Part shown: piece by piece, positions 25,774 to 33,971 of the stretch | How positions within the stretch are numbered: the first letter of the stretch is position 1 | How the letters are laid out: each line of letters opens with the position of its first letter | Translations under genes and position numbers: made by a program | Notes under the pieces: generated by a model | Databases searched by the model: none | Seen by the model: the letters and a program-made list of their open reading frames with translations, nothing else | Told to the model about the DNA's origin: nothing | Assembly (NCBI GenBank): GCA_964626055.1 | Contig: CAZVDF010000010.1 | Coordinates: 1 to 64,000, forward strand | Reading direction: 5' to 3' | DNA: 64,000 nt | From: JAFGSG01 sp964626055 | Lineage (GTDB): Bacteria > Spirochaetota > UBA4802 > JAFGDQ01

Positions 25774-27408
25774 ATGAGTATGTTCTGTTTTCAATGCCAG
25801 GAAACCGTAAAAAACGAAGGATGCACGATCCGCGGCGTATGCGGGAAATACGAAGAAACGTCAAATCTTCAGGACCTGCTTTTATTTGTGTGCAGAGGGA
25901 TTTCCGTCTTTGCCGCAGAATCTGCCGGGACGGGAAAACCGGATAAAAACGCCGGCCGCTTTATCGTTAAAGCGTTATTTTCCACAATAACGAATGCGAA
26001 TTTCGACAACAATAGAATTGCCGCTTTGATTAAGGAAGGGCTTGCCATACGCGAAGACCTGGAAAAGAAAAGCGCGTTGACCGGCGGTCTTCACGAGTCT
26101 GCAACATGGTTTGGCGACAGTACCGAAGAATTCAATGAAAAGGCAAAAGAAGTCGGCATACTTGCCACAAAAGACCCGGATGCGCGGTCGCTCCGCTCGC
26201 TTCTGCTGTTCGGGCTAAAAGGAATAGGCGCTTATGCGGAACACGCGGCCGTACTCGGATATGAGGACGACGGCATTTACAGTTTTCTTATGGAAGCGCT
26301 CGAGAGCACGACGAGAGACCTCACGGTTGACGAAATGATAAACTGGGTCATGAAAGCCGGCGAAGCGGCGGTGAAGACCATGGCGCTCCTGGATAAGGCC
26401 AACACCGGAACATACGGGAATCCCGAGATCACAAAAGTAAACATCGGGGTAAGGAACAATCCCGGCATTCTCGTATCCGGTCATGATCTTAAAGATCTTC
26501 ACGAACTTCTTGAACAGACCCGGGGCAAAGGCGTGGATGTCTACACCCATGGCGAAATGCTGCCCGCGAATTACTATCCGGCATTTAAAAAATACGGCAA
26601 TTTCGCGGGAAATTACGGCGGATCGTGGTGGCATCAGGACAGGGAATTCGATACATTCAACGGGCCGGTACTGATGACGACCAACTGCATAATCCCCGTG
26701 AAGGATTCCTATAAAGACAGGATATTCACCACAGGAATGGCCGGATATCCGGGTGTGCGGCATATCGAGGATCGCGATGACGGCGGGAAGAAAGATTTTT
26801 CCGTAATAATAGATCTTGCTAAAAAGTGCAAACCTCCTGTCGAGCTCGAAAGCGGTGAGATTGTCGGAGGATTTGCACACGAGCAGGTTTTTAAACTGGC
26901 TGATAAAATCGTGGAGGCGGTAAAATCCGGAGCCGTTAAGCGTTTTGTTGTAATGGCAGGATGCGACGGAAGGCAAAAGTCCAGGAATTATTTTACGGAG
27001 GTTGCGGAACAACTGCCCAAAGATGCGGTCATACTTACAGCAGGCTGCGCAAAATACAGGTACAACAAGCTAAAGCTCGGCGATATCGGCGGCATACCCC
27101 GCGTTCTCGACGCCGGTCAGTGCAACGACTCGTATTCGCTTGCAGTCATTGCGCTCAAGCTGAAGGAAATCTTAGGGGCAAAGGACGTGAACGAACTTCC
27201 AATATCTTTTGATATCGGCTGGTACGAACAGAAAGCGGTAGCAGTGCTTCTTGCGCTTTTATCTCTCGGGTTTAAAGGGATCAGGCTTGGGCCGACAATG
27301 CCGGCATTCCTGTCGCCGGCCGTAGTCAAAGTACTGGTTGAAAACTTCGGAATTAAACAGACAGAGGATCCGGAGAAGGATATTGACGCGATGATGGCTG
27401 GCAAATAA
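25774..27408 (+). CDS. hcp: Hydroxylamine reductase (hybrid-cluster protein), class I
   Basis: The 544-residue protein carries the N-terminal cysteine motif CFQCQETVKNEGCTIRGVC (C-x2-C-x8-C-x5-C) of class I Hcp, which binds a 4Fe-4S cubane. The hybrid Fe-S-O cluster ligands are in later blocks, including GGLHESATWFGD, VYTHGEMLPANYYPAF, MTTNCIIP, VVMAGCDGRQKSRNYFTE, ILTAGCAKYRYNKL and DAGQCNDSYS. Family knowledge: it reduces hydroxylamine to ammonia in vitro and NO to N2O, and protects anaerobes from nitrosative stress. It has an AAGGAG ribosome-binding site and an activator-type promoter. A G+C-rich repeat begins at its stop codon and separates it from the ferredoxin gene. Confidence 0.97.
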   Translation: MSMFCFQCQETVKNEGCTIRGVCGKYEETSNLQDLLLFVCRGISVFAAESAGTGKPDKNAGRFIVKALFSTITNANFDNNRIAALIKEGLAIREDLEKKSALTGGLHESATWFGDSTEEFNEKAKEVGILATKDPDARSLRSLLLFGLKGIGAYAEHAAVLGYEDDGIYSFLMEALESTTRDLTVDEMINWVMKAGEAAVKTMALLDKANTGTYGNPEITKVNIGVRNNPGILVSGHDLKDLHELLEQTRGKGVDVYTHGEMLPANYYPAFKKYGNFAGNYGGSWWHQDREFDTFNGPVLMTTNCIIPVKDSYKDRIFTTGMAGYPGVRHIEDRDDGGKKDFSVIIDLAKKCKPPVELESGEIVGGFAHEQVFKLADKIVEAVKSGAVKRFVVMAGCDGRQKSRNYFTEVAEQLPKDAVILTAGCAKYRYNKLKLGDIGGIPRVLDAGQCNDSYSLAVIALKLKEILGAKDVNELPISFDIGWYEQKAVAVLLALLSLGFKGIRLGPTMPAFLSPAVVKVLVENFGIKQTEDPEKDIDAMMAGK

Positions 27409-27516
27409 AATTTCCGGGGCAAGCCCCCTGAAGCGAGCTTTAAGAACAGTAATTGAAGATAATCTAATAACATTAAGTTCCCCTTCAGGGGGTCTGGGGG
27501 CCGCAGGAAAGATATA
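27403..27516. repeat. G+C-rich inverted repeat between hcp and the ferredoxin gene (family B-related)
   Basis: The segment AAATAAAATTTCCGGGGCAAG, shared with family B apart from small differences, begins inside the last codon of hcp and supplies its TAA stop. CCCCCTGAAG (27424-27433) pairs with CTTCAGGGGG further on (about 27483-27492), with about 50 AT-rich bases between. Because it sits inside an operon it could act as an mRNA stability or attenuation hairpin. Confidence 0.6.
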
Positions 27517-27546
27517 TATTTACAATTAGCAAAAGGAGGATTATCG

Positions 27547-28389
27547 ATGAAACGAAAAATAATTAATATTGACGATACCAGATGCAACGGCTGCGGCCTT
27601 TGCATGCCCGACTGCCCGGAAGGCGCGCTTCAGCTTATCGAAGGCAAGGCCCGGCTGGTTAGCGACATTTTCTGCGACGGGCTCGGCGCGTGCATAGGCA
27701 GCTGCCCGCAGGGCGCAATTTCGGTGCTGGAACGCGAAGCGGAGCCCTATAGCGAAGCGCGCGTCGTCGAGAACATAGCCCGCCAGGGAGAGGCAGTACT
27801 GAAAGCTCATCTTGAACACTTGCTTCATCACGGAGAAACTGTTCTTTATAATGAAGCGATTGAATACCTGGAAAAAAATAATATTAAAATTCCGGAACAT
27901 GCGGAACCGGCATCGGAATGCGGGCACGAATTCCACAGCTGCCCGGGCTCGGCTCCGAAAACTATAGCGAGAAATACGTCCTCCGGATCCGATCCCGCTC
28001 CTGTCCCGGGAGCGCAATCTGTATCCGAACTCCGGCAATGGCCCGTGCAACTGATGCTTCTCAATCCGCAGATGCAGTATTTCGATAATGCCGATCTTCT
28101 TATATCTGCGGATTGCGCGCCGTTCGCCTACGGAAATTTTCACAGGGATTTTCTGCGGAATAAAGTCGTAATAATGTTCTGCCCGAAACTGGATCCCCAC
28201 ATAGACGAATATATTGAAAAGATGACGGCCATTTTCACTAATCACAACATTAAGTCGATCACTATTGCGAAAATGGAAGTGCCGTGCTGCGGTGGAGTAA
28301 ATTACGTCGTGGATCAGGCATTGCGGAGATCCGGCAAGGACATCCCGCTGAAAGATTACACTATCAGAATAAACGGAGAAGCCGGATAA
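27547..28389 (+). CDS. 4Fe-4S ferredoxin-domain protein associated with Hcp (FrdX-type)
   Basis: The 280-residue protein begins with a two-cluster ferredoxin domain (about 5-62). The first motif, CNGCGLCMPDCPEG, is complete. The second reads CDGLGACIGSCPQG, where the canonical second cysteine is replaced (C-x5-C-x3-C), a form common in this family. The remaining 200 residues include a GHEFHSCPGS segment and conserved-looking ISADCAPFAYGNFHRDF, IMFCPKLD and EVPCCGGVN blocks with further cysteines. A strong AGGAGG-type site precedes the ATG. The gene follows hcp, as in known hcp-frdX operons under HcpR, so it is probably the electron donor to Hcp or a partner in NO detoxification. Confidence 0.88.
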   Translation: MKRKIINIDDTRCNGCGLCMPDCPEGALQLIEGKARLVSDIFCDGLGACIGSCPQGAISVLEREAEPYSEARVVENIARQGEAVLKAHLEHLLHHGETVLYNEAIEYLEKNNIKIPEHAEPASECGHEFHSCPGSAPKTIARNTSSGSDPAPVPGAQSVSELRQWPVQLMLLNPQMQYFDNADLLISADCAPFAYGNFHRDFLRNKVVIMFCPKLDPHIDEYIEKMTAIFTNHNIKSITIAKMEVPCCGGVNYVVDQALRRSGKDIPLKDYTIRINGEAG

Positions 28390-28411
28390 CGGGAGAGCGG
28401 GCTCTCTCCTG

Positions 28412-28969
28412 TTATTCCTTCTTTGCAACCGAGCGCCCGAATATAGTGAAAGTCTTCTTTTTCTGCATAAAACCCGTCCTGTGGGACTGGACGTTTTCTA
28501 TTGTGATAAAGGCGCTCGGCTCCAGCGCATTGGTGATATCCATAATTTTTTTCAAATGCCTTTTGCGTACAACGGTATAAATGATAAAAATCTCGCCCCT
28601 GCTGCCTCTCCCTTTAATAATGGAAATATCGAAACCCTCTTCTTTCAGCATCATCGGAAGAGCCGTCACCTTCTGGCTTGTAATAATCCTTACGGACTGG
28701 AATCCGATCGATAATCTTGACTCAAGAAGCATCCCCACGTAATTGCCGGCTGCGAAACCGGACGCGTATATCAGGTAGCTGTAAATGCCGTTTAAATTAC
28801 CCAGAGCTTTTCCGATAGCAGTCAGCCATATCAGGATCTCAAAAAATCCGAGAACAGGAGCGAGTTTTCTGTACCCCTGCGAGATTAAAATTATTCTAAT
28901 AGTCCCTATTGATACGTCGATTACCCTCGCAAAAAATATGTAAACTAACGCAATATATTCCTCTCCCAT
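28412..28969 (-). CDS. UPF0316/DUF2179 membrane protein
   Basis: The 185-residue protein has three predicted N-terminal membrane helices (about 5-25, 33-55 and 60-82), including the family-typical FFARVIDVSIGTIRIILISQGYRK split over the first loop. A cytoplasmic DUF2179 domain (about 95-170) with FQSVRIIT, MMLKEEGFDISIIKGRGSRG and FITIENVQSHRTGF follows. DUF2179 domains have a ferredoxin-like fold; ligands are mostly unknown, although related YitT/DUF2179 proteins are nucleotide binders. The gene starts five bases from the end of the upstream yraN gene on the same strand, so they form an operon. Function not assigned. Confidence 0.82.
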   Translation of the reverse strand: MGEEYIALVYIFFARVIDVSIGTIRIILISQGYRKLAPVLGFFEILIWLTAIGKALGNLNGIYSYLIYASGFAAGNYVGMLLESRLSIGFQSVRIITSQKVTALPMMLKEEGFDISIIKGRGSRGEIFIIYTVVRKRHLKKIMDITNALEPSAFITIENVQSHRTGFMQKKKTFTIFGRSVAKKE

Positions 28970-28973
28970 GATA

Positions 28974-29348
28974 TCACCTGAACATATCTTCTATCCATTC
29001 CGCCTTTCCGCCGTCTACTGCTATCATATCGAATCTGAAAGTCATTTCCTTAGTGAGAAAAGCGGGATGCGTGTGTAAAAACTGCCTTGCGACTTTTTTA
29101 AGAGTCCGCTTTTTTTTGTCTGTTATTGAATAATATGCTCCGCCGTATGCCCCGGAATTCCTGCTTTTCACCTCGGCGAATACGAGGAGGTTCTCCCTTC
29201 TCGCAATAATATCTATTTCCCCTATTTTCCCGAACCTGTAATTCCGTTCTATGATGTCGAATCCATTTTCCCTGAAAAAAGACGCGGCTATCCCCTCGCC
29301 TCTGTTGCCGAGCTCTTTTTTATAGCCCGATTTTTTTTCCGGATGCAT
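28974..29348 (-). CDS. yraN: YraN family (UPF0102) endonuclease-like protein
   Basis: The 124-residue protein has the family motifs LGNRGEGIAASFFRENGFDI, IIERNYRFGKIGEIDIIAR and LLVFAEVKSRNSGAYGGA. The glutamate-aspartate-glutamate-lysine set (E near GEGIA, D in EIDIIAR, E and K in FAEVKSR) is that of a restriction-endonuclease-like (PD-(D/E)XK) fold resembling Holliday-junction resolvases. The cellular role is not established. YraN genes often lie next to rnhB and the rplS-trmD genes, and here they are about 3 kb apart with flagellar-type genes inserted between. Confidence 0.9.
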   Translation of the reverse strand: MHPEKKSGYKKELGNRGEGIAASFFRENGFDIIERNYRFGKIGEIDIIARRENLLVFAEVKSRNSGAYGGAYYSITDKKKRTLKKVARQFLHTHPAFLTKEMTFRFDMIAVDGGKAEWIEDMFR

Positions 29349-29417
29349 ATTAATAAAATAATAATATAAAATTTCACCGGTTGTGATGGCTAAATGCCAT
29401 TAAATTACGATTATAAG

Positions 29418-30599
29418 TTAAAGAACTTCAAGGAGATTTACGCCTGCTTCTTTTTCATCCAGCACTTTAACAATAAAAAAAGCCGGCTCTTCAGGAAGGC
29501 TTAATATCATGGTATCTTCGATCTTTTTCCTGCTGCCGTCGAATACAAGCTTGATTATCGGGCGAAGCGGTTTGTCCTGGGCGGATCCGATCACGATGCC
29601 GATACTTTTGTCGTTGAGTTCTACGATCGAACCGATGGGATAGACCGACATTTTTGAGATAAATACGCGTAGAATGACCGGATCGAACTTATTGCTACCA
29701 TGTGCAATAAGCTGTTTCATCGCATGGTAGAAAAGCTGTTTCTTTTTATAGCTTCTATTGACTATCTGCGCTTCGTAGCTGTCTGCGATAGTAGCGATCC
29801 TTGCATACTCGCTTATCATTGTGCCTTTCAGCCCTCTGGGATAACCGCTGCCGTCAAACTGCTCCTGATGCTGAAGTGAAATGAGAGCGATGGACTCTTT
29901 TACCTTGCCAAGATCGCGAAGGCATTTGTATCCGTGAAGCGGGTGCGTTTTGATCAGGTTGAATTCCTGCTCCGTTAAAGCCGACTGTTTGTGCGTTATA
30001 TATACCGGGATCTTTGCCATGCCTGCGTCTATAAGCAGCGTCCCCAGTCCGAGTTCACGCAGCTTAACCGGCGAATATTTGAGGCCGATTCCTATAAGAA
30101 GCGCATAAAATGATACGTTAACTGAATGATACATCAGATAATTTTTCCCTTCATCGAGGCCGTAGAGAAAAAGAAAGATATTATTATTTTCCTTAATGAG
30201 ATCTATTATATCCCCCAGGGCGAGCTCAAGATCATCGGTCACGAAATTCTCGCCGTTCTTGATAGCGCTGTAGATGTCGCCGACAGCTTTGCATGCTCTT
30301 TTGTGCACCTCAATCAGGTTTTTTCTTTTTTTCAAAAGATTATTATATTCGGTTATGATCCTTTTGGAATCGCTTACAGCCTGGCTTTCGGCCCTTGCGG
30401 AATAATGTTTGATTTCTTCTTTCGTGGATACCATATTGCCGGCAGTTTCCAGATCGCTGACGCCCCATCTCATCAGCCTTTTAATATCCTCTTCCTTTAT
30501 GGTGATATTAGCGCCGATAAAAATATTGTTGCTGTCGATGTAAACCGGTTTATCGAATCTCATGCCCGGTTTTAACTCTTCAACCTGAATTTTTTTCAT
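29418..30599 (-). CDS. Degenerate HD-GYP domain protein
   Basis: The 393-residue cytoplasmic protein has an N-terminal DUF3391-like domain (about 1-60, starting KKIQVEELKPGMRFDKPVYI) and an HD-GYP domain (about 155-310). The GYP motif is intact (FDGSGYPRGL). The HD signature, normally LLHDIGK, reads LLIDAGMAK, so the metal-binding histidine is an isoleucine and GK is shifted. The usual HHE is HQE (QHQEQFDG). KTHPLHGY and ATIADSYEA are kept. HD-GYP proteins normally hydrolyse c-di-GMP. With these losses it may only bind the nucleotide or have altered activity. About 70 C-terminal residues form an additional beta-rich domain (IGSIVELNDKSIGIVIGS). It is cotranscribed with the FlhX- and FliK-like genes, suggesting a link to motility. 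Confidence 0.85.
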   Translation of the reverse strand: MKKIQVEELKPGMRFDKPVYIDSNNIFIGANITIKEEDIKRLMRWGVSDLETAGNMVSTKEEIKHYSARAESQAVSDSKRIITEYNNLLKKRKNLIEVHKRACKAVGDIYSAIKNGENFVTDDLELALGDIIDLIKENNNIFLFLYGLDEGKNYLMYHSVNVSFYALLIGIGLKYSPVKLRELGLGTLLIDAGMAKIPVYITHKQSALTEQEFNLIKTHPLHGYKCLRDLGKVKESIALISLQHQEQFDGSGYPRGLKGTMISEYARIATIADSYEAQIVNRSYKKKQLFYHAMKQLIAHGSNKFDPVILRVFISKMSVYPIGSIVELNDKSIGIVIGSAQDKPLRPIIKLVFDGSRKKIEDTMILSLPEEPAFFIVKVLDEKEAGVNLLEVL

Positions 30600-30618
30600 T
30601 TTAATCTACCTGTTAAAT

Positions 30619-30894
30619 TCAGATTTTATCCATTTTATCTCTGAATTTTTCATTTATCCTGTAGCAATAAGCTAATATTTCCGACAGCGCGCTAAAAAGA
30701 CTCTCCGGGATGCAGTCTCCGGGCGCCATATTCGAAAGAACTTCAGCCAGGTCAGAATCTTTATAGATCGTTATATCGTTCTCCCTGGCAATTACGAGCA
30801 TCCGTTCTGCAAGAAGTCCCCTTGCAACAGCGAGTATTTCCGGCGCAGGTTCTCCCGGCGAATACCCGACGGCAATGCCTTTTTTCCCTTCCAT
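30619..30894 (-). CDS. FlhB C-terminal-domain-like protein (FlhX type)
   Basis: The 91-residue protein matches only the cytoplasmic C-terminal domain of FlhB, the export-switch protein of the flagellar type III apparatus. It has AVGYSPGEPAPEILAVARG, then an ENDITIYKDSDLAEVL stretch equivalent to the helix after the NPTH autocleavage site, and a hydrophobic tail. The NPTH cleavage motif itself is absent. Such stand-alone FlhX proteins can partly replace the FlhB domain in some bacteria. It follows the FliK-like gene, its known functional partner in substrate-specificity switching, on the same strand. Confidence 0.85.
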   Translation of the reverse strand: MEGKKGIAVGYSPGEPAPEILAVARGLLAERMLVIARENDITIYKDSDLAEVLSNMAPGDCIPESLFSALSEILAYCYRINEKFRDKMDKI

Positions 30895-30927
30895 AATGCT
30901 CCGGTTCCCGCATACGAGCGAAGAATA

Positions 30928-31998
30928 TCATACTTTGGCATCAAATAGATAATTTAAATCAATGGCCGAAATAATTTCAATAATTTTTTCAACCGATTTT
31001 TTTTTGTTAAAAAAAACAATATGGGTTTTCTTTTTCTCTACCGAGTTTAAAGCCGATTCAAGAACCTTCAGCCCGCTTTTCAAAGCATCGATGCTTTCTT
31101 CTTTTTCGCAGTAAAAAGAAACAGACCTGAATGAATTCTCCACTTTGATCAATATTTCCAGACTGCCGAGGTACGACATATCAAGCGATAACACTATATT
31201 GTTTTCATTGAAAATATATTTGCAAGGCCTGAATTTATTTGCTTCGAAAAAGATCAGTACGCCGTGCCGCAAACCGGCTTTTTCGGATCCGTTAAAGCAC
31301 AGATCCAGAATAGTTTTGACTGTCTCTATATTATCATCCCTGCCGCTTTCAGTAAATAATTTATTTAGAACATTAAAAAAGTTTTCGATTTTCTTGCTGA
31401 TATCGTTCATATTGCGAATTTGTCCGTAACCCGGGACCAGAACGGATAAAATTAGATACAAATAACCGGCGGACGTATTTTTCCCCTGATTTAACACAGC
31501 GGCGATCAGCAGCAAATCTTTATGATCCGCTCCTTTCGAGAGCATTTTATTTAAAAGATTAATTATTTTCTCAAACTTCTTTTCATGCTCGTTAAAACCG
31601 TTAATTTTAATAAGTGCCCTGTTCAGGGAAAATATACTAAATACGCCTTCTCTTAAATACAAACGTAATTCATTGATCGATTTATTCAAATCATTCAGGG
31701 TTAAAATTGTTGATTTGTTCAAATCCACAAACAGGTTTTCCTTATAACCTTCTTTTATACTGAAGAGCAATGTGCCGTTAACTTCTTTTTCGAGAGCAAG
31801 GAAAAGGCTGCCGGACTTCGGAATGCCGTTAAGGAATTCCGCGCTTATTTTTCTGCCGCCGATATCCAAAACGGCATACCGGTCTCCCAGCCTCTCGCTT
31901 ATCCTTGCGGGTACACTGCTGCCCTCTTTCAGGTTCTTTAACATATCCGGAACGGGCAACTGGCCGGATATTCTGATCAGGTTGTTGTCGATCTTCAT
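30928..31998 (-). CDS. FliK-like flagellar hook-length control protein (C-terminal Flg_hook-type domain)
   Basis: This 356-residue protein is weakly conserved. The C-terminal part (about 245-340) shows the pattern of a FliK C-terminal domain: KYIFNENNIVLSLDMSYLG, ILIKVENSFRSVSFYCEKE and LKSGLKVLESALN. Each can be aligned to the family's strand-strand-helix order, with the LG turn conserved. The N-terminal half is predicted alpha/beta and not proline- or glutamine-rich as in enterobacterial FliK. The next gene downstream encodes an FlhB-type protein, the interaction partner of FliK, which strengthens the call. Confidence is moderate because identity to any motif is low. Confidence 0.6.
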   Translation of the reverse strand: MKIDNNLIRISGQLPVPDMLKNLKEGSSVPARISERLGDRYAVLDIGGRKISAEFLNGIPKSGSLFLALEKEVNGTLLFSIKEGYKENLFVDLNKSTILTLNDLNKSINELRLYLREGVFSIFSLNRALIKINGFNEHEKKFEKIINLLNKMLSKGADHKDLLLIAAVLNQGKNTSAGYLYLILSVLVPGYGQIRNMNDISKKIENFFNVLNKLFTESGRDDNIETVKTILDLCFNGSEKAGLRHGVLIFFEANKFRPCKYIFNENNIVLSLDMSYLGSLEILIKVENSFRSVSFYCEKEESIDALKSGLKVLESALNSVEKKKTHIVFFNKKKSVEKIIEIISAIDLNYLFDAKV

Positions 31999-32080
31999 TT
32001 TTAATTATTAAGGAGGCATTTAATAAGTCATCTGAAAAGTATATTTATTTGTTGATAAATTATTTTCGGATTATTTCATT

Positions 32081-32737
32081 CTATGAATTTGATTTCGATA
32101 TAATGCTCTTTACCGGTTCATAACTTCTTCTATGAATCAGGCACGGCCCCAGCCGGGCAATAGCTTCCCTGTGCACGCATGTACCATACCCCTTATTCTT
32201 ATTAAAAGAATATCCGGAATATATCAATTCATATTTATCCATAATATCGTCTCTATTAACTTTAGCGGCTATTGAAGCCGAAGCTATTGAAATGGATTTC
32301 GAATCGCCTCTGATAACCGGAAGATAGGGTATGCCAAGATCGAATTTAAAGTTGCCGTCCATAATTATTATATCCGGCCGGGGAGATGTTTTTTCAAGAA
32401 GTTCCCTGACTGCGAACTCGGTCGCGCGGTTGACATTCAATCTGTCGACTACGTCATGCGGGATAAGAACGGTATGAGCACAGACGGATTCCTTCTTTAT
32501 CAATTTTAAAGCATTATTTCTTTTTGCGGAAGACAGCTCTTTGGAATCGCGTATCTGTGTAAGAATTTCTTCCGTGGGATTACGTATGAACGATCTGTCG
32601 AAAATGACGAGACCGGCCGCGAGCGGGCCGGCTAATGCGCCCCTGCCGGCCTCGTCGACTCCGGCAATTATTCGGTATCCTTCTGCTAATAATCTCTTTT
32701 CGATATCAAACGAAATTCCATTATTAACTTCGGACAA
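32081..32737 (-). CDS. rnhB: Ribonuclease HII
   Basis: The 218-residue enzyme cleaves the RNA strand of RNA-DNA hybrids and single ribonucleotides in DNA. It has the N-terminal catalytic motif AGVDEAGRGALAGPLAAGLV, with D and E of DEAGRG, then IRDSKELSSAKR, IIMDGNFKF and SISIASASIAAKVNRD, whose aspartates complete the metal site. YSFNKNKGYGTCVHREAI is the usual C-terminal block. The gene starts three bases after the rplS stop codon, as part of the ribosomal protein operon. Confidence 0.95.
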   Translation of the reverse strand: MSEVNNGISFDIEKRLLAEGYRIIAGVDEAGRGALAGPLAAGLVIFDRSFIRNPTEEILTQIRDSKELSSAKRNNALKLIKKESVCAHTVLIPHDVVDRLNVNRATEFAVRELLEKTSPRPDIIIMDGNFKFDLGIPYLPVIRGDSKSISIASASIAAKVNRDDIMDKYELIYSGYSFNKNKGYGTCVHREAIARLGPCLIHRRSYEPVKSIISKSNS

Positions 32738-32739
32738 GT

Positions 32740-33165
32740 TTATTCACCCGGATTCCGATTGCCTTCCGCGTTTACTGGTGCCGATTCCCGGGGTGCTGAA
32801 ACAACGCTTGAATTCTGCGATGTCCGTTTTTCCCTTAATTTGGTGGCTTTCCCGGTCCTTTCTCTTAAATAATAAAGTTTAGCTCTCCTGGTTTTACCCT
32901 TTCTTATAACCTCGATCTTTGCAATCCTGGGTGAGAATACCGGGAAAACACGCTCAACGCCGATATCAAATGAAATCTTTCTGACAGTAAATGTCTTGCT
33001 TATGCCTTTATTGTCAATAGCGGTAACAACGCCTTCATATACCTGGATTCTTTCCCTGTCGCCTTCCACTATTTTATAATGCACTTTGACAGTGTCGCCT
33101 ACGTGAAAATCTACTTTTTTATCAACAGGCACCATCTTTTTTTCGATTGTTTGCATAATATTCAT
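32740..33165 (-). CDS. rplS: 50S ribosomal protein L19
   Basis: The core (about 5-115) is typical L19 of the 30S-50S interface, with FHVGDTVKVHYKIVEGDRER, QVYEGVV, FTVRKISFDIGVERVFPVFS and AKLYYLRERTGKATKLREK. A C-terminal tail of about 20 residues (SVVSAPRESAPVNAEGNRNP) is longer than in E. coli and looks disordered. It lies in the order rpsP-khpA-rimM-trmD-rplS-rnhB, which is widely conserved. Confidence 0.97.
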   Translation of the reverse strand: MNIMQTIEKKMVPVDKKVDFHVGDTVKVHYKIVEGDRERIQVYEGVVTAIDNKGISKTFTVRKISFDIGVERVFPVFSPRIAKIEVIRKGKTRRAKLYYLRERTGKATKLREKRTSQNSSVVSAPRESAPVNAEGNRNPGE

Positions 33166-33179
33166 ATTTAAAGCTCCTA

Positions 33180-33887
33180 TTAATTTTTTTCCTGTCCTTT
33201 AATAATTTCCAGATATTTTCTGTAAAGATCCGGACGTACCCTCCGGGTTTTCTCTATCGATTTTTCCTTGCGCCATTCCTGTATCTTTCTGTGATCCCCG
33301 CTTAAAAGCACGGCGGGAACTTCCAAACCTTCGATCTCCGCCGGCCTGGTATATTGAGGATATTCAAGAAGATGGCTTTGAAAGCTCTCCTCCGTCAGCG
33401 ATTCCGGATTGGACATAAATCCAGGCACGTATCTGGCTATCGAATCGATAATGGCGAGCGCCGCGTATTCTCCGCCGGATAAAACATAATCGCCTATGGA
33501 TAATTCATAATCAACATACCGGTCAACGACCCTCTGGTCGATGCCTTCATATCGTCCGCAGATTATAGTGATATTTTCTTCATTTGAGAGCTGTTTCACC
33601 AGTTCCTGTGTCAGAAGCGTCCCTGAAGCGGATGTCAGAATTATCCTTGTATTTTCTTTCTTCAAAGAATCGATAGCCCTGAAAAGCGGCTCCGGTTCCA
33701 GAACCATACCGCTTCCGCCGCCGTAAGGCGAATCGTCACAGCGATGGAACTTATCAGCTGAAAAGGATTTTAAATCCACTAATTCGACTTTTATTATCTC
33801 ACTGCCTACAGCCCTACCCAGAAGACTGGTTTTTAAAGGGCTTTCGAAAAAATCCGGGAATAAGGTTATAATATTAAATATTTTCAA
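33180..33887 (-). CDS. trmD: tRNA (guanine-N1)-methyltransferase
   Basis: The 235-residue SPOUT enzyme methylates G37 of tRNAs that read CNN codons. The trefoil-knot residues are visible as GRYEGIDQRVV, DYELSIGDYVLSGGEYAAL and IDSIARYVPGF, and the N-terminal ITLFPDFFESPL is typical. The C-terminus has the ARPAEIEGLEVP-like RPAEIEGLEVPAVLLSGDH block. The 84-base gap to rimM (33888-33971) holds two small G+C-rich hairpins (AAGTCCCCC to GGGGAT, and AGCCC-CCC-GGGCT) that could attenuate the operon. Confidence 0.97.
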   Translation of the reverse strand: MKIFNIITLFPDFFESPLKTSLLGRAVGSEIIKVELVDLKSFSADKFHRCDDSPYGGGSGMVLEPEPLFRAIDSLKKENTRIILTSASGTLLTQELVKQLSNEENITIICGRYEGIDQRVVDRYVDYELSIGDYVLSGGEYAALAIIDSIARYVPGFMSNPESLTEESFQSHLLEYPQYTRPAEIEGLEVPAVLLSGDHRKIQEWRKEKSIEKTRRVRPDLYRKYLEIIKGQEKN

Positions 33888-33971
33888 CTCATTCTTCCAA
33901 GCCTTATTCCATGGCTTCCCTCAAGTCCCCCTGCTTTCGCATGGGGATGGTCTGCAAACAGCCCGGGGGGC

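Noticed and set aside
26215..27012. 265-codon open frame on the minus strand inside hcp
   Set aside because: It lies entirely opposite the conserved cluster-binding part of Hcp; the G+C-rich codon pattern of hcp leaves this frame open by chance.
27541..28428. 295-codon open frame on the minus strand opposite the ferredoxin gene
   Set aside because: It is the antisense of a gene with clear iron-sulfur motifs and a good ribosome-binding site, and its translation has no recognisable domain.
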